A stretch of DNA of 64,000 bases from Streptomyces cinnamoneus (GCF_014650495.1 NZ_BMVB01000004.1:124001-188000); one strand, 5' to 3'; positions 44,916 to 55,267 are shown, numbered from the stretch's first letter. Translations and numbers: made by a program. Notes: generated by a model from the sequence alone, not told the origin.

Positions 44916-44947
44916 CTGGGGGCACCTCCCAGCGGTAGCTGGGGGAG
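44916..44947. repeat. Dispersed intergenic repeat, copy 1
   Basis: A roughly 32-base unit beginning CTGGGGGCACCTCCCAGCGG and ending in AGCTGGGGGAG can fold (CTCCCAGC with GCTGGGGGAG). A nearly identical copy lies upstream of pheS at 59749-59778, one base shorter. Such units recur between genes in Streptomyces. Confidence 0.7.
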
Positions 44948-45002
44948 GGTGGGCACAACGCGACCACCGGCGTGCAGCCGCGTACGAACCGCAGGAGAGG
45001 AC

Positions 45003-46379
45003 TTGCACGAGCTTCACGTACTCAATCCCGCGACGGAGGAACTCGTCGCCACCGTCCCGGCCGCGACGCGGCAGGACGTCCACGCGGCGGTGACCCGCGC
45101 CGCCGACGCCCAGCGCGGCTGGGCCCGGCTCGCCCCCGGCGACCGCGCCCGGCAGCTGCGCCGCTTCGCCGACGCGGTCGACGCACACCTGGAGGAACTG
45201 GCCCAGCTGGAGGTCGCCGAGGCCGGCCACCCCGTCGGCAACGCCCGCTGGGAGGCGGGCAACGTCCGTGACCTGCTGGAGTACGCGGCCGCCGGCATCG
45301 AGCGGCTCACCGGCTCCCAGATTCCCGTCGCGGGCGGGCTCGACGTCACCTTCCACGAACCGCTCGGCGTCGTCGCGGTCATCGCCCCGTGGAACTTCCC
45401 GATGCCCATCGCCGCCTGGGGCTTCGCACCCGCCCTGGCCGCGGGCAACGCCGTCGTCGTCAAACCCGCCGAGACCACCCCGCTGACCGCCCTGCGCCTG
45501 GCCGAACTGGCCCTGGAGGCCGGGCTGCCCGAGGGCCTCCTGCAGGTCCTCCCCGGGGCCGGGCCCGTCGCGGGCGACGCGCTCGTCGTCCACCCCGGCG
45601 TCGCCAAGGTCGTCTTCACCGGCTCCACCGCCGTCGGCAAGCAGATCATGGCCACGTGCGCGGCCGGCGTGAAGCGTGTGACCCTCGAACTGGGCGGCAA
45701 GAGCCCCAACATCGTCTTCGCCGACGCCGACGTCGAACGGGCCGCCGCGGCGGCCCCCGGCTCCTTCCTCGACAACACCGGCCAGGACTGCTGCGCCCGC
45801 AGCCGCATCCTCGTCCAGCGCACGGTGTACGACCGCTTCATGGAGCTGCTGGAGCCGGCCGTGACGTCCTACGTCGTGGGCGACCCCACCGACCCGGCCA
45901 CCCAGATGGGCCCGCTCGTCTCCGCCGTGCACCGCGAGCGCGTGCGGTCCTACGTCCCCGAGACCGCGCCCGCCGCCATCCGGGGCGAGGCCCCGCAGGG
46001 CAAGGGCTTCTGGTACCCGGCGACCGTCCTCGAAGCCGGCCCGGACGACCGCCTCGCCCGCGAGGAGATCTTCGGCCCCGTCGCCGTCGTCACCCCCTTC
46101 GAGGACGAGGAGGAGGCCGTACGCCTGGCCAACGCCACGGACTACGGCCTGTCCGGCTCCCTGTGGACCCGGGACGTCTCCCGTGCCCTGCGCGTCTCCC
46201 GGGCCGTCGCCGCCGGCAACCTCTCCGTCAACTCCCACAGCAGCGTCCGCTACTGGACGCCCTTCGGCGGCTTCAAGCAGTCCGGCCTCGGCCGCGAGCT
46301 GGGCCCGGACGCGCTGTCCGCCTTCACCGAGACCAAGAACGTCTTCATCGCGATCGACCCCCTGAAGGAGACCACGTGA
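45003..46379 (+). CDS. NAD(P)-dependent aldehyde dehydrogenase
   Basis: The 458-aa enzyme has the ALDH fold: APWNFPMPIAAWGFAPALAAG, FTGSTAVGKQI, the general-base glutamate in LELGGKSPN, and catalytic cysteine C263 in TGQDCCARSR. In the cluster it would oxidise the aldehyde derived from the gamma-glutamylated amine. TTG 45003 is chosen because AGGAGAGG lies 4-6 nt upstream and the product begins at the usual ALDH N-terminus; GTG 44949 would add 18 residues including the dispersed repeat region. The SDR start overlaps its stop (GTGA), so the two are coupled. Confidence 0.92.
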   Translation: MHELHVLNPATEELVATVPAATRQDVHAAVTRAADAQRGWARLAPGDRARQLRRFADAVDAHLEELAQLEVAEAGHPVGNARWEAGNVRDLLEYAAAGIERLTGSQIPVAGGLDVTFHEPLGVVAVIAPWNFPMPIAAWGFAPALAAGNAVVVKPAETTPLTALRLAELALEAGLPEGLLQVLPGAGPVAGDALVVHPGVAKVVFTGSTAVGKQIMATCAAGVKRVTLELGGKSPNIVFADADVERAAAAAPGSFLDNTGQDCCARSRILVQRTVYDRFMELLEPAVTSYVVGDPTDPATQMGPLVSAVHRERVRSYVPETAPAAIRGEAPQGKGFWYPATVLEAGPDDRLAREEIFGPVAVVTPFEDEEEAVRLANATDYGLSGSLWTRDVSRALRVSRAVAAGNLSVNSHSSVRYWTPFGGFKQSGLGRELGPDALSAFTETKNVFIAIDPLKETT

Positions 46380-47161
46380 CCGACCAGACCCCCGTCTGCC
46401 GCCGCCTCGTCGGCCGCACCGCCGTCGTGACCGGAGCCGGCAGCGGCATCGGCCTGGCCACCGCCCGGCGCCTGGCCTCCGAGGGCGCGAACGTCGTCTG
46501 CGCCGACATCGACGAGAGCGCCGGCAAGGCCGCCGCCGCCGAGGTCGGCGGCCTGTACGTCAAGGTCGACGTCACCAGCCCCGAGGAGGTCGAGGCGCTC
46601 TTCAAGACCGCTTACGACACCTACGGCTCGGTCGACATCGCCTTCAACAACGCCGGCATCTCCCCGCCCGACGACGACTCCATCCTCACCACCGGCCTCG
46701 ACGCCTGGAAGCGCGTCCAGGAGGTCAACCTCACCTCCGTCTACCTCTGCTGCAAGGCGGCACTGCCGTACATGCAGCGGCAGGGCAAGGGCTCCATCGT
46801 CAACACCGCCTCCTTCGTCGCGGTGATGGGCGCCGCCACCTCCCAGATCAGCTACACCGCCTCCAAGGGCGGCGTGCTGGCCATGTCCCGCGAACTGGGC
46901 GTGCAGTTCGCCCGCGAGGGCATCCGCGTCAACGCGCTGTGCCCGGGCCCGGTGAACACCCCGCTGCTCAAGGAGCTGTTCGCCAAGGACCCGGAGCGGG
47001 CCGCGCGGCGCCTGGTGCACGTGCCGGTCGGACGCTTCGCCGAGCCGGAGGAGATCGCGGCCGCCGTCGCCTTCCTCGCCAGCGACGACTCGTCCTTCGT
47101 CAACGCAGCCGAGTTCCTCGTGGACGGTGGCATCGCGGGCGCCTACGTGACCCCGCTGTAG
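46376..47161 (+). CDS. Short-chain dehydrogenase/reductase
   Basis: The 261-aa classical SDR has the nucleotide motif TGAGSGIG at about 19-26, NNAG in FNNAGISPP, catalytic YxxxK in SYTASKGG and the VNALCPGPVNTPL C-terminal motif. GTG 46376 overlaps the aldehyde dehydrogenase stop by four bases. It would oxidise the alcohol end of a gamma-glutamyl-amine such as gamma-glutamylethanolamide, giving the aldehyde for the preceding enzyme (inference from order and chemistry). Confidence 0.93.
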   Translation: MTDQTPVCRRLVGRTAVVTGAGSGIGLATARRLASEGANVVCADIDESAGKAAAAEVGGLYVKVDVTSPEEVEALFKTAYDTYGSVDIAFNNAGISPPDDDSILTTGLDAWKRVQEVNLTSVYLCCKAALPYMQRQGKGSIVNTASFVAVMGAATSQISYTASKGGVLAMSRELGVQFAREGIRVNALCPGPVNTPLLKELFAKDPERAARRLVHVPVGRFAEPEEIAAAVAFLASDDSSFVNAAEFLVDGGIAGAYVTPL

Positions 47162-47246
47162 GGTCCATGATCAAACGCCGGGACCGGACCGACCGTCCGT
47201 CCCGTCCCGGCGTACGCCCTGTCACCACACGCACCAAAGAGAGCAC

Positions 47247-48530
<1,284 letters not shown>

Positions 48531-48571
48531 CGGATCCGACGATCTGACGGAACGTTCCCGCAGGGGAAGGG

Positions 48572-48618
48572 GGCAGGGACCGGTGGCCATCGGCACCACC
48601 GGTCCCTGCCGGCGTTTT
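48572..48618 (+). terminator. Terminator after secreted HAD gene
   Basis: GGCAGGGACCGGTGG (48572-48586) pairs perfectly with 48596-48610 over 15 bp around a 9-nt loop, followed closely by GGCGTTTT. Confidence 0.85.
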
Positions 48619-48724
48619 CCGGCCGTTCCGACTCCTTCCGGGGGCCTGCGCCCCGCGAGGCGTCCGCTCCATGATGGATCCGTTTTCGGCACGCCGGACC
48701 GCATACTCCCAGGAGGCTCCCGCC

Positions 48725-49774
48725 ATGCCCGACACCATGCTCGCCGGACGGTTCGACCTGCGCTCCGGGCGGTTCGCCGTCGAGGAGACCCCCGTCCCCG
48801 AGCCCGGCCCCGGCCAGGTCCGGATCAAGGTCAGGGCCGCCGGCATCTGCCTGTCGGACGTCCACCTCGTGGACGGCAGCCTCCGGCCCGCCTACGCCAC
48901 CGCCGACAAGATCACCGTCGGTCACGAGACGGCGGGTGTCATCGACGTCCTCGGCCCGGACGTGCCCGGCCCCTGGGCCGCGGGGCAGCGCGTCCTGCTC
49001 CAGGCGGGGGAGCGCTGCGGCGCCTGCGCGCCCTGCCGGCGTTACGAGCCGTGCCCCACGGTGCGCACGCGCGGCTTCGACTACGACGGAGGCTGGGCCG
49101 AGTACGCCCTGGCCACCCACCACACGCTCGTCGCGCTCCCCGACGACCTCCCCTTCGAGCAGGCGGCCGTCATCCCCGACGCCGTCTCCACCCCCTGGGC
49201 CGCCATCACCGCCACCGGCCGGGCGCGTCCCGCCCGGCCCGCCGGCGTGTGGGGCGTGGGCGGCCTCGGCGCCCACGCCGTCCAGCTGCTGCGGCTCGTC
49301 GGGGCCGCCCCCGTCATCGCCGTCGACCCGCTGCCGGCCGCCCGGGAACGTGCCCTGGAGTTCGGTGCGGACCTCGCCCTGGACCCCGCCGCCCCCGACC
49401 TGCGCGAGCGGATCCTCGCCGCCACCGGGGGCCTCGGACTCGACCTCGCCCTCGACCTGGCGGGCGTCCCCGCCGTCCGTGACCAGGCCGTGCGCTGCCT
49501 GGGCCACGGCGGCCGCCTCGTCCTCGTCGGCCTGAGCCCCACCCCGCTGACCGTCAGCGAGAGCATCGCCTTCAGCTACCGCGAGCAGAGCGTCCTCGGC
49601 CACTACGGATCGGCGCCCTTCCACGTGGACGAGCTCGTCGCCCTCGCCCGCCTGCACCGGCTCGACCTCGGCCGGTCCATCAGCGACACGCTGCCGCTCG
49701 CCGAAGCGGCGGCCGGCGTGGAGCGCCTGCAGAAGAAGGAGGGCGCCCCCGTCCGGCTCGTCCTGATCCCCTGA
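48725..49774 (+). CDS. Zinc-dependent alcohol dehydrogenase (MDR family)
   Basis: The 349-aa enzyme has catalytic zinc ligands C42 (GICLSDVH), H67-E68 (GHETAG) and the Rossmann motif VGGLGAHAVQLL near 178-189. Structural-zinc cysteines C98, C101, C104 and C110 are present, but the last spacing is five residues rather than the usual seven. It oxidises alcohols or reduces aldehydes with NAD(P). ATG 48725 has AGGAGG 7 nt upstream; ATGs 51-54 bases earlier lack one. The 3' end carries a duplicated 13-bp segment including the stop. Substrate unknown. Confidence 0.92.
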   Translation: MPDTMLAGRFDLRSGRFAVEETPVPEPGPGQVRIKVRAAGICLSDVHLVDGSLRPAYATADKITVGHETAGVIDVLGPDVPGPWAAGQRVLLQAGERCGACAPCRRYEPCPTVRTRGFDYDGGWAEYALATHHTLVALPDDLPFEQAAVIPDAVSTPWAAITATGRARPARPAGVWGVGGLGAHAVQLLRLVGAAPVIAVDPLPAARERALEFGADLALDPAAPDLRERILAATGGLGLDLALDLAGVPAVRDQAVRCLGHGGRLVLVGLSPTPLTVSESIAFSYREQSVLGHYGSAPFHVDELVALARLHRLDLGRSISDTLPLAEAAAGVERLQKKEGAPVRLVLIP

Positions 49775-49794
49775 AGGACTGCCTGATCCCCTGA
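49762..49794 (+). repeat. 13-bp direct repeat across a stop codon
   Basis: CCTGATCCCCTGA occurs at 49762-49774, ending in the alcohol dehydrogenase stop, and again at 49782-49794 just after it. This looks like a small tandem duplication. Confidence 0.7.
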
Positions 49795-49804
49795 GAGCCC
49801 GCCC

Positions 49805-50992
49805 TCACAGGAACGTGCGGCCCTCACCCCGGTAGGTGGGGGCCGTCTCCACCACCCGCTCGCCGTCGACGAGGTGCAGCGCCGCGAAGCGCTCGCACAG
49901 CTCACCCGCCTTCGCGTGCCGGAACCACACCTTGTCCCCGATCAGCAGGTCGTCGGCTGCCTGCCCCAGCAGCGGCGTCTGCACCTCGCCCGCCCCCTCG
50001 CGCGGCGCCAGCCGCAGGCCCGCCGGCAGGTACGGGGCCGGCAGCCGGTCCCGGCCGGCCGCGCCCGACGCGGGGTAGCCGCCGCCCAGCACGGTCACCA
50101 CGCCGACCCCCGGCCGGCGCACCACCGGCAGCGCGAAGAGCGCCGCCGGACGGCCCCGGAACGACGAGTAGTGGTCGAAGAGCCGCGGCACGTAGAGCCC
50201 CGACCCGGCGGCGACCTCCGTCACCACGTCCTCCGCGGCCGTGTGCTGCACGCTGCCCGTGCCGCCGCCGTTGACGAACTCCAGCTCCGCCACGTCCCGT
50301 ACCGCCGCCACCGCCTCGGCCCGCAGGGCCTCAAGCCGGCTTCGGGCGACGGACTGCATCAGGCGGACCGCACCGGAGTGCACCGGCCGGCCCCCGACCG
50401 CATCACCCACACCCGCCACATGAGCCTCGTACGCCATCAGTCCCACCAGCCGAAAGCCCGGGCGGCGCGCCACGGCCCGGGCCAGCTCCGCCAGCCGCTC
50501 CGGCACGTGCAGCGGCGAGCGCAGCGCCCCGACCCGCACGCGGCCGCCCAGCAGCCGCAACGAGACGTCGAACTCCAGGCAGACCCGCACCTCTTCGCGC
50601 CCCGCACGGGCCGCGTCGACCACCGCCAGCTGAGCGGGGTCGTCGACCATGACCGTGACCGCCCGGGCCAGCTTCGGGTCCGAGGTGAGCTCGGCGAAGC
50701 CCGCCCGGTCTGCCGAGGGGTAGGCCAGCAGCACGTCCGGCACCCCCGAACGAGCCAGCCACAGCGACTCCTCCAGGGTGTAGCCCATGACCCCGGCGAA
50801 TCCGTCCCGCGCCAGCACCCGCTCCAACAGCGCCCGGCAGCGCACCGACTTGCTCGCCACCCGCACCGGCTTGCCCCGCGCCCGCCGCACCAGATCGGCG
50901 GCGTTGGCGTCGAACGCCCCGAGGTCCACCACCGCCAGCGGGGCGTCCAGATGGGCGGTGGCCCGGTCGTAGCGCACTCTGTCGGACGACAT
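49805..50992 (-). CDS. PLP-dependent alanine-racemase-like/D-threonine-aldolase-like enzyme
   Basis: The 395-aa fold-type III protein has an N-terminal alanine-racemase barrel with the probable PLP lysine in VRVASKSVRC at about 44-53, followed by a C-terminal domain ending in GDKVWFRHAKAGELCERF, as in DSD1/D-threonine aldolase-like proteins. Related enzymes deaminate or cleave D-amino acids or beta-hydroxy amino acids. ATG 50992 is chosen; an upstream in-frame ATG would add 16 residues. It is convergent with the alcohol dehydrogenase, with only 30 bp between and no hairpin. Confidence 0.85.
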   Translation of the reverse strand: MSSDRVRYDRATAHLDAPLAVVDLGAFDANAADLVRRARGKPVRVASKSVRCRALLERVLARDGFAGVMGYTLEESLWLARSGVPDVLLAYPSADRAGFAELTSDPKLARAVTVMVDDPAQLAVVDAARAGREEVRVCLEFDVSLRLLGGRVRVGALRSPLHVPERLAELARAVARRPGFRLVGLMAYEAHVAGVGDAVGGRPVHSGAVRLMQSVARSRLEALRAEAVAAVRDVAELEFVNGGGTGSVQHTAAEDVVTEVAAGSGLYVPRLFDHYSSFRGRPAALFALPVVRRPGVGVVTVLGGGYPASGAAGRDRLPAPYLPAGLRLAPREGAGEVQTPLLGQAADDLLIGDKVWFRHAKAGELCERFAALHLVDGERVVETAPTYRGEGRTFL

Positions 50993-51160
50993 GGCGCGCA
51001 GCCTGCCAGACCGGAATTGCCCTGGATAGGGGTCCTGCACGGGCGAAATGGCACCTCACGCACCACGCCCCGTAGAGTGGCGCGCACGCCACCGCTCACG
51101 GGCCGTGGCGACGCCCGCCACGGGGCGGTACGGCGAACAGGCTCGCGAGGGGGAGCGCAG

Positions 51161-51997
51161 GTGAGCACCGAAGCGGATGCCATGCCGCCGCCCACCGTCC
51201 CCCATGACGTCCCGCCACCCGACATGCCGGACATGCCCGTCGTGCGCGGGCGGACCACGGCGGTCGCGGTGTGCCTCGTCCTCGGCCTGGGCCTCATAGC
51301 GGGGGCGGTGGCGGGCAGTTGCCTCGCGGACGGTCCCGGCGAGCGCTCGGCCGCGGAAGCGACGTACGAGCGCGGGGCCACCCTCTGGCAGGACATCCCG
51401 GTCGCCCAGCTCTTCCCGCCCACCGTCCGCAGCGACGCGGCCGGCCCCGGCGGCGCGCCCCGCGAGTGGGTGCGCGTCGGCGTCGCCCCGGCCGCCGACT
51501 GCACCGAGGCGTTCGACCCCGTCCTGGCCGCCGCCCTCGCCCCCGTCGGGTGCAAGCGCCTGCTGCGCGCCACCTACACCGACGTCACGTCCTCCAGCGT
51601 GACCACGGTCGGCCTGCTCGTCACCGAGGCCGACACGGCCGGCATGCGGGCCCTGCGCAAGCGGTTCGCGGACGAACGCCTCGACGAGCGCCCCGACCTG
51701 ATGCCCCGCCCGTACGCCCCCCACGGCACGGTCGCCGACCGGTTCGGCCTGGCGCAGCGCGTGACCTGGCGCGTCGACGTCCTGACGGACGTCCCGGCGG
51801 TCGTCTACGCCGTCACGGGCTTCGCCGACGGCCGCACGGGCGTCCCGCCCCAGCCGGCCGCCCAGGCCGTGGCCCCCGGTGCCACCACCGTCGCCGGCCA
51901 GGCGGGGCTCGGGCACGAGGCGACGGCCCTCGCGGAGGAAGTCGAGCGCGTCTTCCGCGAAGCGGCGCGCGAAGGGCGAAAGGGGGCCTCCCGATGA
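51161..51997 (+). CDS. Membrane-anchored protein coupled to a mycosin
   Basis: The 278-aa protein has a Pro/Met-rich N-terminal tail, one transmembrane helix (about 33-55, VAVCLVLGLGLIAGAVAGSCL) and an extracytoplasmic domain with two cysteines (DCTEAF, GCKRLL). No family is recognised. GTG 51161 follows GAGGGGGAGCGCAG. Its TGA overlaps the ATG of the mycosin gene (ATGA), so the two are translationally coupled and probably work together at the cell surface. A candidate -10 TAGAGT lies at 51073-51078. Confidence 0.8.
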   Translation: MSTEADAMPPPTVPHDVPPPDMPDMPVVRGRTTAVAVCLVLGLGLIAGAVAGSCLADGPGERSAAEATYERGATLWQDIPVAQLFPPTVRSDAAGPGGAPREWVRVGVAPAADCTEAFDPVLAAALAPVGCKRLLRATYTDVTSSSVTTVGLLVTEADTAGMRALRKRFADERLDERPDLMPRPYAPHGTVADRFGLAQRVTWRVDVLTDVPAVVYAVTGFADGRTGVPPQPAAQAVAPGATTVAGQAGLGHEATALAEEVERVFREAAREGRKGASR

Positions 51998-53274
51998 CGA
52001 CGCCGGCATCGCCGACCACCGTGACGTCACCGAAGTCGCCGACGTCACGCAGGCGGCCGGGAGCACCCCGCGGGACCGCTCCCGCCCGCCGTGCGCGGCG
52101 CGGGCTCGGCGCCCTCGCGGCCGGCGTCGCGCTCGCGCTGCTCGCCGGCGCGCCCGCGCAGGCGGACGCCATACGGGCCCAGGAGTGGGCGCTCGACGCG
52201 CTGCACGCCGAGGACGCCTGGCGGACGACCAAGGGCGCCGGGGTCACGGTCGCCGTCCTCGACACCGGCGTCGACGACGGCCACCCCGACCTGCGCGGCC
52301 GCGTGCTGCCGGGCAAGGACCTGATCGGATTCGGGGCGGGGCCCGGGGAGCGGCCCTGGGCCCGGCACGGGACCGCCATGGCCGGCATCGTCGCCGGCCG
52401 CGGGCACGGCGAGGGGGACGCCGACGGCGTCACCGGCGTCGCCCCCGCCGCCCGCATCCTGCCGGTCCGCGTGATCCTGGAGGACACCGATCCCGCCCGG
52501 GCCAAGGCCCGCGGAGCGCGCGGCGGAGCCCTCGCGGACGGCATCCGCTGGGCCGCCGACCATGGCGCCGACGTCATCAACCTCTCCCTCGGCGACGACA
52601 GCGACACCGCCCACCCCGAGCCGCGCGAGGACGCCGCCGTGCAGTACGCGCTCTCCAAGGGCGCCGTCGTCGTCGCCTCGGCCGGCAACGGCGGCGAGCA
52701 CGGCGACCACGTCTCGTACCCCGCGGCCTACCCCGGCGTGATCGCCGTGACCGCCGTCGACCGCTACGGCAGCCGCGCGCCGTTCTCCACCCGCCGCTGG
52801 TACTCGACCGTCAGCGCGCCCGGCGTCGACGTCGTGATCGCCGACCCGGACCGGCGCTACTACGAGGGCTGGGGCACCAGTGCCGCGGCCGCGTTCGTCT
52901 CGGGGGCGGCGGCGCTGGTGCGGGCGGCCCGGCCCGGCCTGAGCCCGGCGCGGGTGCGGGAGCTGCTGACCGAGACCGCACAGGACGCGCCGCCGGGAGG
53001 GCGCAGCGACGAGCTCGGCGCGGGGATGATCGATCCGGCGGCGGCCGTCGCACGCGCCGTGCAGGAGGAGCCGGTGGACGGCCGCAGCGGCCCGCAGGCC
53101 CCGCGCTACTTCGGCGACGGCCCCAGCCCGTCCCCGCCCGGCGCCCCGGGCCGTCTTCCCGGCGTCCCGGCACTGGCCGCGGGTGCCACGGGCCTCCTGC
53201 TGCTGGTGACGGCAGCCGTCCTCCACCGCCGCCGCCCCCGCCCCGCCGCCCCGCCGCCGTACCCGTTCCCCTGA
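51994..53274 (+). CDS. Mycosin-like subtilase (type VII secretion-associated serine protease family)
   Basis: The 426-aa S8 protease has a signal peptide (about 35-58), catalytic triad D90 (VAVLDTGVDD), H125 (RHGTAMAGIVAG) and S296 (GWGTSAAAAF), oxyanion N232 (SAGNGG), a Pro-rich linker and a C-terminal transmembrane helix (about 385-407). This matches mycosins, which stabilise and regulate type VII secretion. No EccB-E or WXG100 genes are in the window, so it may serve a distant locus or act independently. The start overlaps the upstream gene stop by four bases. Confidence 0.92.
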   Translation: MTTPASPTTVTSPKSPTSRRRPGAPRGTAPARRARRGLGALAAGVALALLAGAPAQADAIRAQEWALDALHAEDAWRTTKGAGVTVAVLDTGVDDGHPDLRGRVLPGKDLIGFGAGPGERPWARHGTAMAGIVAGRGHGEGDADGVTGVAPAARILPVRVILEDTDPARAKARGARGGALADGIRWAADHGADVINLSLGDDSDTAHPEPREDAAVQYALSKGAVVVASAGNGGEHGDHVSYPAAYPGVIAVTAVDRYGSRAPFSTRRWYSTVSAPGVDVVIADPDRRYYEGWGTSAAAAFVSGAAALVRAARPGLSPARVRELLTETAQDAPPGGRSDELGAGMIDPAAAVARAVQEEPVDGRSGPQAPRYFGDGPSPSPPGAPGRLPGVPALAAGATGLLLLVTAAVLHRRRPRPAAPPPYPFP

Positions 53275-53574
53275 CGGGACCGCCCCCGCGCCGGCACGAA
53301 CCCGGACGGACCGGCAGCCGCGCAGGCCCCGGGCCTGCGCTGACGTGCCCCGTACCGGGCGCGGGCCGGCCGTCCCGCTCCGCCGCGAGCCGGCACGCGT
53401 CCGGACGTGGCCCCTGCCTGCCGCTCGCGGTCCGGGGGACGACCTGCACTCTGCGGACCGCCGGGCCGGCCCCCCGCTTCCGCCGGCCCCCCGCTTCCGC
53501 CGGGCCCCCGGCCCCCGCCGGGGCACCCGCACCCGGCGCCGTGAGGGGAGGCGGTGGGCGGATAGGGTCGCAGG
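53275..53574 (+). other. 300-bp gene-free, extremely GC-rich region
   Basis: No gene or clear terminator is seen. It contains an imperfect direct repeat of CCCCGCTTCCGCCGG (about 53480-53510). It ends in the leaderless-type promoter of the sseB-like gene. Confidence 0.4.
53563..53568 (+). promoter_or_regulatory. -10 element (TAGGGT) for predicted leaderless sseB-like gene
   Basis: TAGGGT ends exactly 6 nt before GTG 53575; no ribosome site intervenes. Confidence 0.58.
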
Positions 53575-54318
53575 GTGGCCCTCAAGAACATTCCCGACCC
53601 CGGTTTCTCCGACGACGACGGCTCCGCCGACGCCGCGCTGACCGAGGCGCTCGCCGCCTGGGCGGCCGATCCGTCCGCTCCGTCCGCCGAGGCGGGCGTG
53701 CTCGCCGCCCTGCGCGGGGCGCGGCTGCTCGTGCCCGTCGTGGCCGTGCTCGGCGAGGTGGAGACCGGGCCCGACGGGCTCAAGCGCGAGAAGACCAGCG
53801 ACATGGCCGTGCCCACCCTGCAGGCACCCGACGGCCGCAAGGCGCTGCCCGCCTTCACCTCCCTGGAGACGCTGGCCCGCTGGCGCGCGGACGCCCGCCC
53901 CGTCGCCGTCCCGCTGCACCAGGCGCTGCAGGCGGCCGCGCACGAGAAGGCGGACACCATCGTCCTGGATCTGGCCGGCCCGGTCACCTACCCGCTGACC
54001 GGCCCCGCCCTGCTCGCGCTGGCCGAGGGGCGCGCGAGCGCCGACCCGCTGGCCGACCCCGCCGTCACCGCCGCGCTGCGCGCCGTCCTGGAGGCCGAGC
54101 CCGGCGTGCTGCGCGCGCACCTCATGCCCTCGCAGGACGCCGACGGCACCCTGGCCCTCGCCCTGGCGGACGGCGCCGAGGCGCCGGACGTGGTGCGCCG
54201 CGTGGCGGAGGCCCTGGCCGCGGACGAGGTGCTGCGGGCCCGTCTCGTGCGGGGCCTGGACCTGGCTCTGCTGCCGCCGGGGGCGAACGTCCCGGGGGAG
54301 AGCCTCGTCAGCCGGTGA
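53575..54318 (+). CDS. SseB family protein
   Basis: The 247-aa cytoplasmic protein begins ALKNIPDPGFSDDDG and contains LRGARLLVPVVA, KREKTSDMAVPTLQAPDGRK and PAFTSLETLARW, the signature of the SseB N-terminal domain first named for enhanced serine sensitivity in E. coli. Molecular function is not known in bacteria generally. GTG 53575 is leaderless by promoter spacing. It precedes the aquaporin gene by 106 bp. Confidence 0.88.
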   Translation: MALKNIPDPGFSDDDGSADAALTEALAAWAADPSAPSAEAGVLAALRGARLLVPVVAVLGEVETGPDGLKREKTSDMAVPTLQAPDGRKALPAFTSLETLARWRADARPVAVPLHQALQAAAHEKADTIVLDLAGPVTYPLTGPALLALAEGRASADPLADPAVTAALRAVLEAEPGVLRAHLMPSQDADGTLALALADGAEAPDVVRRVAEALAADEVLRARLVRGLDLALLPPGANVPGESLVSR

Positions 54319-54424
54319 GCCACCGCCGCTGAGCCGCTGAGCCGGGCCGGGGCCCGACAGGCGCCCCGTCGTGGATCGTCCGACAATGCCAGTGGACGGT
54401 CCACGAGATCCTCAGGAGGACGCC

Positions 54425-55249
54425 ATGGACGCCCTGAAGAACGTGAAACCGGCCCTGGAAAACCTCGACGAGGTGAAGGTGAGGACCCTCAGCGCCGAAT
54501 TCCTCGGCACGCTGCTGCTGGTGTTCTTCGCCGTCGGATCCGTCGTGCTCGCGGCCGATTACATCGGTGTGCTCGGCATTGCGCTGACCTTCGGCTTCAC
54601 TCTTCTGGCCCTCGCGTACGCCCTGGGGCCCGTCTCCGGCTGCCACGTCAACCCGGCGGTGACGCTCGGGATGCTGCTGGAGCGGCGCATCTCGCTGCAC
54701 ACGGCCATCGAGTACTGGATCGCCCAGCTGCTCGGCGGCATCGTGGGTGCGGCCATCCTCTTCCTGCTCGCCAAGCAGGTGCCCGGACTCAAGACGCACG
54801 GCGCCTTCGGCAGCAACGGCTTCGCCGACCGCTCGGCGGTGCACCTCAACACCGGCGGCGCGTTCCTGGCCGAGGTCGTGATGACCTTCCTGCTGGTCTA
54901 CGTCGTGCTCTCGGTCACCCACCGCATCGCCATGGTCGGCTTCGACGGGCTGGCCGCGGGTGTGGCGCTGGCCGTGGTGCACCTGATCGGCGTGCCGCTG
55001 ACGGGCACGTCCGTGAACCCGGCCCGCAGCATCGGCCCCGCCCTCTTCGCGGGCGACGGGGCGCTGTCACAGCTGTGGCTGTTCATCATCGCGCCGCTGA
55101 TCGGCGGCGCCCTCGCCGCCTACGCGCACCGCGTCACGCACCCGTTCCACGGTGCGGCCAACGTCGCGGACGAGCGGGCGCTCCCGGAGCCCCTCGCGGG
55201 CCCGGGCGAGGGGCGCCCGGACCGTCCCCACTTCGGCGGCCGGGCCTGA
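54425..55249 (+). CDS. Aquaporin/MIP-family channel
   Basis: The 274-aa channel has six transmembrane helices and both NPA boxes, HVNPAVT (N76) and SVNPARS (N198), with the selectivity-filter arginine R201. Residue pattern after the second NPA (ARSIG) and the filter resemble water-specific AqpZ rather than glycerol facilitators. A 20-residue N-terminal extension and a charged C-terminal tail (about 245-274) are extra. ATG 54425 has AGGAGG 5 nt upstream. A short hairpin separates it from the convergent DUF1844 gene. Confidence 0.92.
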   Translation: MDALKNVKPALENLDEVKVRTLSAEFLGTLLLVFFAVGSVVLAADYIGVLGIALTFGFTLLALAYALGPVSGCHVNPAVTLGMLLERRISLHTAIEYWIAQLLGGIVGAAILFLLAKQVPGLKTHGAFGSNGFADRSAVHLNTGGAFLAEVVMTFLLVYVVLSVTHRIAMVGFDGLAAGVALAVVHLIGVPLTGTSVNPARSIGPALFAGDGALSQLWLFIIAPLIGGALAAYAHRVTHPFHGAANVADERALPEPLAGPGEGRPDRPHFGGRA

Positions 55250-55251
55250 GC

Positions 55252-55267
55252 CGGGCCGTTCGGCCCG
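55252..55267. terminator. Short hairpin between convergent aquaporin and DUF1844 genes
   Basis: CGGGCC (55252-55257) and GGCCCG (55262-55267) with a GTTC loop fill the 18-bp gap. It is short for a terminator but well placed. Confidence 0.5.

Noticed and set aside
53480..53512. Direct CCCCGCTTCCGCCGG repeats as a CRISPR-like or regulatory array
   Set aside because: Only two imperfect adjacent copies in simple GC-rich sequence; no spacers or cas genes.
53345..53641. 98-codon frame in the GC-rich gap before the sseB-like gene
   Set aside because: Composition is Pro/Arg-rich, no ribosome site, and it overlaps the well-supported sseB-like start.
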